The notes: generated by a model not told the origin, from the letters alone. A stretch of DNA of 18,696 bases from an uncultured Bacilli bacterium (GCA_947629425.1 CANRDR010000012.1:1-18696); one strand, 5' to 3'. Shown: positions 6,927 to 14,239, numbered from the stretch's first letter. Translations and numbers: made by a program.

Positions 6927-6988
6927 CATACAAATTTTATTATTTTAATTAGCAAATATTTTGCTTAAACAAACTATAATCTTTCTTT

Positions 6989-7708
6989 TTATCTATTATC
7001 ACAAGTACCACCAATACTTATAATATAATCTTCCATATCTTTAAGTAAATCATAAGTATTATCATAATCATCTAAATTAATATTCATCTTTTCCATTAAT
7101 TCTTTTTCTTGTTTTTTAGTATTATTATCTATAATATTGTAACTAGATGGTTTATTAGAAAAATCTGAAGTGCAATGTGGAACTTCTACAAAACTACATG
7201 ATGATTTATTATTGAAAAAATTAAAACAATATGGTGTTTCTAAAAATTTTTTAGTATCATTATCATCACATACATTATGAGATAAAGCCATAATTTTTAA
7301 TCTGTTACCATCTAAACTACATTTATTAGTTATAGCACTTTCCATTTCATTTTCCATATATTCCATAAAATCAATTTGATAACGATAAATGTATTTTTTA
7401 TATACAATATACCCTGAAATTAAAATAGCAATTACTACACAAAGAACAATTATAATTCTTTTTAATACCTTATTATTTTTTATTTTCTTATTAATATCTT
7501 TTAACATTTCTTTATCACCTTTTAATAAAATATCTAAAGAAACATTAAATTTATCACTAATCATAATTAGTGTTTCAATATCTGGATAATTGTTACCATT
7601 TTCCCAATTTGAAACTGTTTGGCGTGTTACATTTAGAATTTCTGCAAACTGCTCTTGTGACATTTTATTATTTTTTCTTATTTTTAAAATTTTATTACCA
7701 AGATTCAT
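6989..7708 (-). CDS. Membrane-anchored XRE regulator with Cys-rich outer domain
   Basis: The start is set at the ATG at 7708 (MNLGNKILKI, 239 residues) because AGGAGG lies 6 bases upstream; longer frames would read through the promoter. An XRE helix-turn-helix covers about residues 5-63 (MSQEQFAEILNVTRQTVSNWENG). A single membrane helix lies at about 83-103. The C-terminal part beyond it should face outward and has six Cys (130, 147, 161, 171, 179, 236), enough for three disulfides. I do not recognise this domain. The design is that of a one-component sensor that binds DNA inside and samples the outside. It has its own promoter with two dyads and a terminator, so it is monocistronic. Signal and targets are unknown. 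Confidence 0.85.
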   Translation of the reverse strand: MNLGNKILKIRKNNKMSQEQFAEILNVTRQTVSNWENGNNYPDIETLIMISDKFNVSLDILLKGDKEMLKDINKKIKNNKVLKRIIIVLCVVIAILISGYIVYKKYIYRYQIDFMEYMENEMESAITNKCSLDGNRLKIMALSHNVCDDNDTKKFLETPYCFNFFNNKSSCSFVEVPHCTSDFSNKPSSYNIIDNNTKKQEKELMEKMNINLDDYDNTYDLLKDMEDYIISIGGTCDNR

Positions 7709-7754
7709 ATATTTCCTCCTTTCATAAGAACATAATAAAAGATAATCTAAAATT

Positions 7755-7797
7755 ATTATATCAAACTCATTTGACATTACTAGCAAGAATTTCTTGC
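7755..7797 (-). promoter_or_regulatory. Promoter and two dyads of the Cys-rich XRE gene
   Basis: An extended -10 (TGATATAAT, TATAAT at 7760-7755) lies upstream of the gene. The spacer contains the inverted repeat TCAAA-CTCA-TTTGA (7761-7774). The 15-base palindrome GCAAGAA-T-TTCTTGC (7783-7797) lies at or just upstream of the -35 position. Either could be the operator of the XRE protein. Confidence 0.5.
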
Positions 7798-7845
7798 ATA
7801 TAAAAAATTAGACAAAATTTTAAATTTGGTATTATTAATTTTCCA

Positions 7846-7876
7846 AATAAAAAGACTATCACAAACGATAATCTTT
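7846..7876 (-). terminator. Terminator of the DUF1287 gene
   Basis: On the minus strand AGATTATC and GATAGTCT pair (7874-7867 and 7860-7853, one G-U) around the loop GTTTGT and run into TTTTTATTT. It lies shortly after the stop at 7895. Confidence 0.75.
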
Positions 7877-7894
7877 CATATAAATTGTAATTTA

Positions 7895-8548
7895 TTAACT
7901 TATTCTATAATGCCCTATTATGTCATTTTTCAATTCTAATATATCTTCTTCATAGTATTTTTGATAAGGATTAGCATGATGAATCACAAATGGTACTCCG
8001 TTTTTATTTCTTTTATCTGAAATTATTCCTATATGGTTTTTAAATATAACGATATCTCCACCTTGCCATTCTTTTATTTTTGAAATATCAGTTGTTAATG
8101 TTATTGCATTGTTATCAAAATAAATTTTTAAATTATTTACTCTTCTAAAATCAATATTCTTATCTATTACTTCAATATTATATCTATCACGATTATTTTT
8201 TACATCTTCATTAACTAAAGTCATTAAATCATAACCTGCATTTTTTAATCCAAATGCTACAACATCAGTACATACACCAAATTCATCATTTGGATAACCA
8301 TTTGCATAGTATTTACTCTTATATTTTGGCTTAGTTTTTATATAATTTCTTACATTATTTAAAATATCAGTTTGATCATCAATACCATCTTCATCTTTAT
8401 CTATTAAACTTATATATGTTTCAATACCAAAGTCATTATTACTGTATTTTTTATGTGGAATATAATTAAACACATATAAAAAATAAGTAGTTAATAAAAT
8501 AATGATAATCAATATAATAGATAGAATTATTAAAACTTTCTTTTTCAT
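7895..8548 (-). CDS. DUF1287 protein, membrane-anchored NlpC/P60-like hydrolase
   Basis: The start is taken at the ATG at 8548 (MKKKVLIILS, 217 residues), with GGGAG 8 bases upstream. An N-terminal membrane helix (about 4-26) anchors the protein, leaving the rest outside. The DUF1287 pattern is clear: GVCTDVVAFGLKNAGYDL with Cys93, DFRRVNNL (133-140), WQGGDIV, HIGIISDKR with His172, VIHHANP, and the final IGHYR. Cys93 and His172 fit the catalytic pair of NlpC/P60-like enzymes; the substrate is unproven but likely peptidoglycan or a peptide. A DxDxDG loop (D50-D52-D54-G55) ahead of it looks calcium-binding. It sits between two membrane-anchored XRE genes and has its own promoter. Confidence 0.88.
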   Translation of the reverse strand: MKKKVLIILSIILIIIILLTTYFLYVFNYIPHKKYSNNDFGIETYISLIDKDEDGIDDQTDILNNVRNYIKTKPKYKSKYYANGYPNDEFGVCTDVVAFGLKNAGYDLMTLVNEDVKNNRDRYNIEVIDKNIDFRRVNNLKIYFDNNAITLTTDISKIKEWQGGDIVIFKNHIGIISDKRNKNGVPFVIHHANPYQKYYEEDILELKNDIIGHYRIS

Positions 8549-8609
8549 ATTTAGTTCTCCCATTACCTATCATTCATACTATAATACATAATCATACAAA
8601 TTACTATTG

Positions 8610-8695
8610 TTTCACTAATATTATATCAGAAAAAGCAAATCCCTTATAGAGTTTCCCTATAAACTTTATCATTTTAATTAGCAAATATTTTGTTA
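8610..8695. repeat. Intergenic duplicated segment, copy B
   Basis: About 86 bases closely match 6877-6971. Both contain a promoter (TGATATAAT...GTGAAA), a GCAAAT...GAGTTT hairpin region and the end TTAATTAGCAAATATTTTG. In this copy the last part encodes the end of the XRE/DUF4825 gene (FNKIFAN and stop). Confidence 0.75.
8620..8625 (-). promoter_or_regulatory. Extended -10 promoter of the DUF1287 gene
   Basis: TGATATAAT on the minus strand (TATAAT at 8625-8620) lies about 70 bases before the start codon, inside the copy of the duplicated segment at 8610-8695. The -35 is weak. Confidence 0.5.
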
Positions 8696-9825
8696 AATGT
8701 ACTCTCTACAAAATTATTATCATTCATTTTGCTTTCTAAATACTTATTGAAATTGTTTTGATTGATTCCATTATCAACTATATCTTTAAAATTAGGATAC
8801 AATTCATTTATTTGTTTTCTACTTACTACATATGTATTTCCACTAAAATTAAAAGTAATTTGTTCTACATTATCTATTAAAGCAAATATTGAAACTGAAT
8901 TATATAATAGTGATTTTTCTAAATAATGATTTTCATTAATATACCAATCTGTAACATGATAATCGATAGTAAGTTCTAAATTTTCAGAATCAATTTCAAA
9001 TACATATCCATATTCAGAAAGTGGTAAGTTATCAATTAAATGACTAATATTGCTGTTATTACCAATATATTTATTTTTAAATTGTATTATGTTTTCAATT
9101 CCTGATTTATCTCTATCAAATGGTGTTATTGGCACAGTTTTTTCTGTATACTCTTTTTTACTATCAATTATATAATACTCATTTTTAGTATTTCTATTTA
9201 TTCTATATACATTATAAAATGGTGCTTTATAAATAATCATAGTATCATTAGTTTCTATTAAATAAGAAAATCTTGGTGCAACTTTATTTAATATTACATT
9301 AGAATAATCAAGTAAAAGTAGTAATATAAAACCTATCATAAAATAACATATACCTAAAAATATTTTTTTTAAAATAGTTTTACCACTTTTTATATTAACA
9401 AATCCAAAAGTAGAAATAAATAATCCTATTATAGAATAAATAGAACCCCGTGATGATTCACTAGGGAATATTGTAAATGCAATAAAAGTTAAACCTAGAC
9501 CTGCAAACATAACCATCGTGGCTATACTTTTATTTTTTTCAGATACTTTTTTATCTGTATAATCTATTGTATCTATAATATTTTGCTCCAACTTTTTTTG
9601 ATAGTCTTCTCTATCAACCTTTTCTCCACTAAGTAAATCATTAACAGTAATTTTTAAAATTTTACATAATTCAATCATAATAGAGGCATCAGGTAATCCT
9701 TTACCACACTCCCATTTAGAAACCGCTTTATAAGTAATTCCTAACTTCTCTGCAAGTTCTTCTTGTGTTAATTTTTGTTCTTTTCTACAGTTTGCAATAA
9801 ATTTACCTATTTTTTCTAAATTCAT
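8674..9825 (-). CDS. XRE regulator with three membrane helices and DUF4825-like domain
   Basis: The 383-residue protein begins after GAAAGGAGAAA. An XRE helix-turn-helix occupies about 6-64 (LTQEELAEKLGITYKAVSKWECG). Three membrane helices follow (about 102-120, 128-145 and 154-173), so the C-terminal half should be outside. Residues about 247-360 look like DUF4825 (KYIGNNSNISHLIDNLP, then IFALIDNVEQITFNF), a domain found in Bacillota envelope proteins. That assignment rests on pattern memory and is moderately sure. The layout is of a DNA-binding protein controlled from outside. The shorter neighbour at 9899-10405 shares the N-terminal half, so the two are paralogues. The 3' end lies inside a duplicated segment. 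Confidence 0.85.
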   Translation of the reverse strand: MNLEKIGKFIANCRKEQKLTQEELAEKLGITYKAVSKWECGKGLPDASIMIELCKILKITVNDLLSGEKVDREDYQKKLEQNIIDTIDYTDKKVSEKNKSIATMVMFAGLGLTFIAFTIFPSESSRGSIYSIIGLFISTFGFVNIKSGKTILKKIFLGICYFMIGFILLLLLDYSNVILNKVAPRFSYLIETNDTMIIYKAPFYNVYRINRNTKNEYYIIDSKKEYTEKTVPITPFDRDKSGIENIIQFKNKYIGNNSNISHLIDNLPLSEYGYVFEIDSENLELTIDYHVTDWYINENHYLEKSLLYNSVSIFALIDNVEQITFNFSGNTYVVSRKQINELYPNFKDIVDNGINQNNFNKYLESKMNDNNFVESTFNKIFAN

Positions 9826-9845
9826 ATTTTTCTCCTTTCAAAACA

Positions 9846-9888
9846 ACTATATAATATTAACACAAATTTTTACACCTACAGTTAGTAG
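9846..9888 (-). promoter_or_regulatory. Possible promoter and dyad of the XRE/DUF4825 gene
   Basis: TGTAAA (9874-9869), 17 bp and TATAGT (9851-9846) on the minus strand form a plausible promoter. The inverted repeat CTAC-AGTTA-GTAG (9876-9888) lies directly upstream. Support is moderate, as other spacings are possible in this AT-rich DNA. Confidence 0.35.
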
Positions 9889-9898
9889 AGTTTAATAT

Positions 9899-10405
9899 TT
9901 AAGATAATATAAAGGCAATAGTATTACAAATAACACCAAATAAAAACATAATGCCAGTAAATAAATCAGTTTTATCTTTTTTTATTTTATAACGACTTAA
10001 AAAAGTAACAGTATTATAAGCACATAATAAACTAACAAGACTTGCCATTGATTTATCTTTAAAAAATGAAATAAGTATTAAAATTATAGAAAATAAAGCC
10101 ATACCAATAATACCATATTTCATAGATTTTAAAGTTACTAATTCAGTTAATTTAATAATATTTTCTTCACTCTTTTTTTCTAAATTTTCATTTTCTATAA
10201 TTTCACCAGCAAGTATATCATTTACACTTACTTCTAAAATTTCACTAAGTGGTTTTAGTAAAGACATATCCATTAAACATAATCCTCTTTCCCACTTACT
10301 TACAGCATTTTTAGTAATACCTAGTTTTTCTGCTAATTCTTCTTGAGTTAGTTTTTTTAATTTTCTTTGTTCTTGAATAAATTTACCAATACTTTCTTGG
10401 TTCAT
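9899..10405 (-). CDS. XRE regulator with C-terminal membrane helices
   Basis: This 168-residue protein starts after CGAAAGGAGAAAG. The XRE domain spans about 6-64 (LTQEELAEKLGITKNAVSKWERG) and is nearly the same as that of the following gene. Three hydrophobic helices lie at about 97-114, 119-136 and 149-167. There is no extracytoplasmic domain, unlike its paralogue, so it may keep a DNA-binding domain at the membrane or be a shortened duplicate. No clear terminator separates it from the next gene, which has a possible promoter of its own. Function unknown; members of this XRE-membrane group often repress themselves, which is inference here. Confidence 0.85.
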   Translation of the reverse strand: MNQESIGKFIQEQRKLKKLTQEELAEKLGITKNAVSKWERGLCLMDMSLLKPLSEILEVSVNDILAGEIIENENLEKKSEENIIKLTELVTLKSMKYGIIGMALFSIILILISFFKDKSMASLVSLLCAYNTVTFLSRYKIKKDKTDLFTGIMFLFGVICNTIAFILS

Positions 10406-10497
10406 AACTTTCTCCTTTCGAGAATAACTTTAACATCTAAAAAATATTTTTTAAACATACTAAAGGTTTACTTTTTATTTATTTTTTTAACTAACAA

Positions 10498-10523
10498 TAA
10501 AAACAGAACACATAATGTTTTGC
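10498..10523 (-). terminator. Terminator of the MmcQ/YjbR gene
   Basis: On the minus strand CAAAACA and TGTTCTG pair with one mismatch (10522-10516 and 10510-10504) around a 5-base loop and run into TTTTTATT. It lies shortly after the stop at 10540. Confidence 0.55.
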
Positions 10524-10539
10524 TAATAAAATTTTATTT

Positions 10540-11580
10540 TTATTTAATTTTATCTATATATTTACTTAATACACTTGGCATATATCTTGGACCCCTAATT
10601 GCATTTATTCCAAATTCTTTTAGTTTATTAAATGATAACTCACCTTTTTCATATCTTTTTATTAAATCTATTTTCATAACTTTTTGCATTTTTATATTTT
10701 TATCTTTATATTCATAAGGAATATTTATTTCCACTACTTTAAATTTATACATAATTGAAGAATAAGGTGCTGCAACATATAAATAAATAATATCATTTAT
10801 TTTAATATTTGTACTTTGTTTCCATTTAATTATATTATTTTTTTCTAAAGATTTTTCTATATCAAAATATTTTGGATTTGCAGGTATTATCCATTCATTA
10901 GTTTTATTTTTATTTAAAGTATATCTATAGCTTTCATCAATTAAATTCATTATATATTCATCTGATAAATTATTATTTAATATAATTGAAATCCAACTTT
11001 TTTTATTCATATGATATGCAGGATAAAATCCATTTAATTTTAATAAATCTACTATTTCATCAGGATTTAATTTTATATTAATTATTTCTACTTCTCCATT
11101 TGTTTTTTCATCTAATTTATTTTTATCAATGTTCATTATTATTGCATACCACTTGTTGTTATCTTTATTTTTAAAAGTAGCATATCCAGGAAATTTTTCC
11201 CATTCAAAATCTGGTTCATCTTTATACTTATCTTTTATTAATGATGCTATTCTATTTGATTGTTCATATATAAAATCTTCTCTTATAAAACAATTATCTC
11301 TGATATCTATTAATAAATTTATAAATTCTTCTTTCACTTTACTTGCAAAAGAACCAATATTATTTTTTATACGATAGTTAGTATATTCTTCATCAAAAGA
11401 TAAATCAATTACTTTACCTATAATAATGCCATTACTATTTATTTCAATATCTATTCTAAAAGTATTATTCATAATATTTTTAGAATATTTATATAAAGAT
11501 TCTTCTTTTCTAAAACCATATTTAAATAATTTATCAAAATCAATTTTCTCATTTTTAAACAATTCTTCTTCAATAGTCAT
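10540..11580 (-). CDS. MmcQ/YjbR-family protein with PUA/EVE-like C-terminal domain
   Basis: The 346-residue protein has three parts. Residues 1-100 are an N-terminal module often seen in this group (YKYSKNIMNNTFRIDIEI, GKVIDLSFDEEY). About 103-220 is the MmcQ/YjbR fold, with the characteristic WEKFPGYATF, KWYAIIM, NIKLNPDEIVDLL, YPAYHMNKKSWISI and LIDESY blocks. About 229-346 (EWIIPANPKYFD, YLYVAAPYSSIMYKFKVVE, IRGPRYMPSVLS) resembles a PUA/EVE-type domain, a class that can read modified bases. MmcQ/YjbR proteins have a DNA-binding-like fold but no firm function. The ATG follows AGGAGA. It stands alone between terminators. Family is secure, activity is not. Confidence 0.85.
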   Translation of the reverse strand: MTIEEELFKNEKIDFDKLFKYGFRKEESLYKYSKNIMNNTFRIDIEINSNGIIIGKVIDLSFDEEYTNYRIKNNIGSFASKVKEEFINLLIDIRDNCFIREDFIYEQSNRIASLIKDKYKDEPDFEWEKFPGYATFKNKDNNKWYAIIMNIDKNKLDEKTNGEVEIINIKLNPDEIVDLLKLNGFYPAYHMNKKSWISIILNNNLSDEYIMNLIDESYRYTLNKNKTNEWIIPANPKYFDIEKSLEKNNIIKWKQSTNIKINDIIYLYVAAPYSSIMYKFKVVEINIPYEYKDKNIKMQKVMKIDLIKRYEKGELSFNKLKEFGINAIRGPRYMPSVLSKYIDKIK

Positions 11581-11742
11581 TTTAATATCTCCTATACAAA
11601 ATAAACTCCTAAATTTTATTTTAAAAGTATTTATTTATACAATTTTGTTTTTAGTGTCATCTTTTTCTCTTTGTTCTTTACTTTCTTCTAAAGTGCTAAT
11701 ATCACTTTTTACTCCTTCATATTTAATATATAATATTTTCAT

Positions 11743-11783
11743 AAAAAAATAAATAACCATTATATATTTTTTATGATTATTTA
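11743..11783 (-). terminator. Terminator after rluD
   Basis: On the minus strand an 11-bp stem with one mismatch (11783-11773 with 11760-11750) encloses a 12-base loop and runs into seven T's (11749-11743). It lies just past the rluD stop and probably ends the sigG-ylmC-lspA-rluD unit. The stretch from here to 11581 holds only a doubtful short frame. Confidence 0.7.
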
Positions 11784-11789
11784 TAAATA

Positions 11790-12683
11790 TTAATTTTTCT
11801 CTTCTAAACATTTTAAATGTTCTTTAAAATAATCTGGTAAATCACATTCAAAATGCATATGTTTTTTAGTAATTGGATGTATAAAATCCATTGAATATGA
11901 ATGTAAAAATTGTCCAAAACTACTACAAGTATCATTAGTATAAACTGGATCATTATATACAGGATATCCAATATATTTCATATGTACTCTAATTTGATGA
12001 GTTCTACCAGTTGATAATTTTAATTTTAATAAAGTATATCCTTTATATCTTTTTATTACTTTAAAATGAGTTATTGCATTTTTTGAATTTTTGCTAGTGA
12101 CTGCCATTTTTTTTCTATCAGTAGTACTTCTTCCAATAGGAGCATCAATTGTTCCACTATTAGAATCTACTTCACCTTTTACTAATGCAATATATTCTCT
12201 TGTTATTGTTTTATTTTTAAAATAATCTGATAATATTTCATGTGTTTTATTATTTTTAGCAACTATAATTAATCCTGATGTATCTTTATCTATTCTATGT
12301 ACTATACCTAATCTATTATTTCCATTTATATCACTTAAATTATTTGTATAATACATTAATCCATTAACTAAAGTATTTGTATAATTACCATTTCCAGGAT
12401 GAACAACCATACCGCTTGGCTTATTTATAATTATAATATCATCATCTTCATAAACAATATCTAAATCCATTTTTTCTGGTAATATATCTACTTCTTCTTT
12501 ATAATTATCATTAATATAAATTATATCGTTTTCTTTAACTTTATAATTATTTTTAATTTTTTTATTATTTACTAATATATCTTTACTTTCTATCATTTTA
12601 GATATTATTGATCTAGATAAATCTAATGTATTACTTAAATATTTATCTATTCTTATATCATTACTACTTACTTTTACTTCCAT
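11790..12683 (-). CDS. rluD: 23S rRNA pseudouridine synthase, RluD family
   Basis: It converts uridines of 23S rRNA to pseudouridine, by family assignment. The 297-residue length is normal. An N-terminal S4 RNA-binding domain (about 11-60: RIDKYLSN, ISKMIESKDILVNN) leads into the catalytic domain, with INKPSGMVVHPGNGN (87-100) and the catalytic motif HRIDKDTSGL, nucleophile Asp132. The conserved LSTGRTHQIRVHM block and the FLHSYSMDFIHP tail are present. The start overlaps the end of lspA by 20 bases, with its AGGAG inside lspA, so the two are translationally coupled; lspA followed by rluD (ylyB) is the Bacilli gene order. Which uridines are modified cannot be read from sequence, since RluA/C/D relatives look alike. 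Confidence 0.93.
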   Translation of the reverse strand: MEVKVSSNDIRIDKYLSNTLDLSRSIISKMIESKDILVNNKKIKNNYKVKENDIIYINDNYKEEVDILPEKMDLDIVYEDDDIIIINKPSGMVVHPGNGNYTNTLVNGLMYYTNNLSDINGNNRLGIVHRIDKDTSGLIIVAKNNKTHEILSDYFKNKTITREYIALVKGEVDSNSGTIDAPIGRSTTDRKKMAVTSKNSKNAITHFKVIKRYKGYTLLKLKLSTGRTHQIRVHMKYIGYPVYNDPVYTNDTCSSFGQFLHSYSMDFIHPITKKHMHFECDLPDYFKEHLKCLEEKN

Positions 12684-13134
12684 TTTTATCTTCTCCTAAT
12701 ATAATTGATATTACTAATAATATAACACCAATTACTATAAATATATCTGCTAAATTAAATATAGGAAAGTTTTTTATAATAATATTTACTTTTAAAAAAT
12801 CTCTAACATAACCAAATAATAATCTATCAGATAAATTACCTAATATACCACCTATAAGTAAAGAAAAACCTATTATATTTTTTTTAGTCTTTTTAAAACT
12901 ATTAATATATCTAAATAATATTACTATTGCTAGTATACTAAGTACTATTAATAGTATTTTACTATTTTCAAGTATTCCAAAACTAGCTCCTGTATTATTA
13001 ATATATTTTATTTTAAAAATATTACCTAATACTTTTATTTCTTCTCCTAATTTTAAATAAGTTGATACTATAGATTTACTTATTTGATCTAGTATAAATA
13101 ATATTATAGAAATAATAAAAACTTTCTTTGACAT
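12664..13134 (-). CDS. lspA: Prolipoprotein signal peptidase (signal peptidase II)
   Basis: It removes signal peptides from diacylated prolipoproteins within the membrane. The 156-residue protein has four membrane helices and the family blocks NNTGASFG (46-53), GNLSDRLLFGYVRDF (99-113) and FNLADIFIVIG (126-136). The catalytic aspartates are D112 (RDF) and D130 (LAD), 18 residues apart, close to the usual spacing. A TAGGTG site precedes the ATG. It lies 27 bases after the ylmC-like gene and overlaps rluD. It ends in TAG, the only non-TAA stop among the confident genes here. Confidence 0.96.
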   Translation of the reverse strand: MSKKVFIISIILFILDQISKSIVSTYLKLGEEIKVLGNIFKIKYINNTGASFGILENSKILLIVLSILAIVILFRYINSFKKTKKNIIGFSLLIGGILGNLSDRLLFGYVRDFLKVNIIIKNFPIFNLADIFIVIGVILLVISIILGEDKNGSKSK

Positions 13135-13161
13135 ATTAACACCTACTTAATTATAAACTAA

Positions 13162-13383
13162 TTAGTTTAACTCTACAAGTATAACATCTTCTCCTATTTT
13201 TACAACTTGATCTATTGTAAAAACACTTTCTTTACTAGAAAATTTAAAAAAGAATTTTCTTGTCATAGAATAAAAATTTATTATTTTTCCTTCTTTATCT
13301 ATTTCTAAGTCACTTATTTTACCTATATTACTTCCATCAGTGATATTAATGATTGTTTTATCTTGTAAGTCACTTATTTTCAT
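13162..13383 (-). CDS. ylmC: YlmC/YmxH-family PRC-barrel protein
   Basis: The ATG at 13383 (MKISDLQDKTI, 73 residues) is chosen over an in-frame start 12 bases upstream because GGTGAT precedes it at normal spacing. The sequence is a small PRC-barrel: MKISDLQDK, INITDGSNIGKISDLEID, then a GKIINF strand and a C-terminal hydrophobic strand IGEDVILVEL. In Bacillus subtilis ylmC lies just downstream of sigG, and a relative (YmxH) is sporulation-associated; here the gene is 24 bases after the sigG stop. Its molecular role is not established. The short length and gene order make the family call strong. Confidence 0.88.
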   Translation of the reverse strand: MKISDLQDKTIINITDGSNIGKISDLEIDKEGKIINFYSMTRKFFFKFSSKESVFTIDQVVKIGEDVILVELN

Positions 13384-13407
13384 ATTTATCACCATATAAT
13401 TATATGC

Positions 13408-14184
13408 TTATCTCATTAGTCTTTTAACATTATTAATTGCACTTTTTTCTATTCTAGATACTTGTGCTTGACTTACTCCTAATTCGCTTGCAATTTCACT
13501 TTGTGTTTTTCCTACTATATATCTATCTGTTAATATATTTCTTTCTCTTTCTTTTATTTTTAATAATGCTCTTCTTAAACTAAGTAATGAATCTCTATCT
13601 TCATTGTTATTTCTTGTATCACTTATTTGATCTTCTAAATAAATTGTATCTCCACCATCATTATATATTGGTTCAAATATACTAACAGGATCTTTTAGGC
13701 TATTTAAAGATAGTTCTAATTCATAATCTGATAGATTTAAATTTTTACATATTTCTTCATTTGTAGGTTCTATTCCTTTTTTTAATAAATATTCATCTTT
13801 ATATTGTAATATTTTATATGCATTATCTCTTATACTTCTTGCAATTCTAACTTGACTAGAATCTCTAATAAAACGTTTTACTTCTCCAGATATTAAAGGT
13901 ACTGCATAAGTTGAAAACATAACTCCATAATTTGGATCAAAATTATCTACTGCTTTTATTAATCCAATACAACCTATTTGAAATAAATCATTCATATCAT
14001 ATTTACCATTATTATACCTTTTTATAATACTTAATACTAATTTTAAATTACCATTTACTATTTCTTCTTTTAAATAAGTATTACCATTTTTATATTTTAA
14101 AAATAAATCTATCATTTCATCATTTTTTAAAACTTTTAATTCATTTGTATTTATTCCAGTAATATCTACTTTATATTTGCTCAT
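13408..14184 (-). CDS. sigG: RNA polymerase sporulation sigma factor SigG
   Basis: SigG directs late gene expression in the forespore. The 258-residue protein starts with the SigG-specific leader (KVDITGINTNELKVLKNDEM). Region 2 (about 40-110) includes DLFQIGCIGLIKAVDNFDP and FSTYAVPLISGEVKRFIRD; region 3 follows; then comes the SigF/G-type stretch DPVSIFEPIYNDGGD and DQISDTRN. Region 4 ends with the helix-turn-helix TQSEIASELGVSQAQVSRIEKSA. The SigG-type wording at both ends separates it from SigF and SigB. The ATG follows GAGGAG. A SigF/SigG-like promoter precedes it, and the dtd terminator isolates it from upstream genes. It implies that the organism, or a recent ancestor, forms endospores. 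Confidence 0.95.
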   Translation of the reverse strand: MSKYKVDITGINTNELKVLKNDEMIDLFLKYKNGNTYLKEEIVNGNLKLVLSIIKRYNNGKYDMNDLFQIGCIGLIKAVDNFDPNYGVMFSTYAVPLISGEVKRFIRDSSQVRIARSIRDNAYKILQYKDEYLLKKGIEPTNEEICKNLNLSDYELELSLNSLKDPVSIFEPIYNDGGDTIYLEDQISDTRNNNEDRDSLLSLRRALLKIKERERNILTDRYIVGKTQSEIASELGVSQAQVSRIEKSAINNVKRLMR

Positions 14185-14200
14185 ATTATCTCCTCTTATT

Positions 14201-14230
14201 TTTTATGAGCAAATATTTTTTATTTTATTC
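14201..14230 (-). promoter_or_regulatory. sigG: Candidate SigF/SigG-type promoter of sigG
   Basis: On the minus strand GAATA (14230-14226), exactly 18 bp, then CATAAAA (14207-14201) resembles the forespore pattern GHATR-N17/18-CATnnTA, with one mismatch in the -10. It lies between the dtd terminator and the sigG ribosome-binding site. The leader would be very short, which is a reason for caution. Confidence 0.45.
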
Positions 14231-14239
14231 AAATATATT

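Larger units (their letters stand above)
6877..6971. repeat. Intergenic duplicated segment, copy A
   Basis: This matches 8610-8695 over nearly its whole length, with few substitutions and short indels. Here the part that is coding in copy B lies in non-coding DNA; it can still be read as SKIFAN and stop, so it may be the leftover 3' end of a lost paralogue. Confidence 0.7.

Noticed and set aside
7534..7548. A 14-of-15 match to the response-regulator box inside the Cys-rich XRE gene
   Set aside because: It lies within the conserved helix-turn-helix coding sequence (NVSLD) and has no -10 at the right distance, so chance in AT-rich DNA is more likely.
7709..7786. Longer start of the Cys-rich XRE gene
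   Set aside because: It would read through the -10 box and leave AGGAGG inside the gene.
11426..11752. Plus-strand frame opposite the MmcQ/YjbR gene
   Set aside because: It is the antisense of a clear coding region and has no ribosome-binding site or domain.
13393..13406. Perfect 14-bp palindrome CATATAATTATATG between sigG and the ylmC-like gene
   Set aside because: It is made almost only of A and T, lies in a short intra-operon gap and has no clear promoter, so chance is likely.
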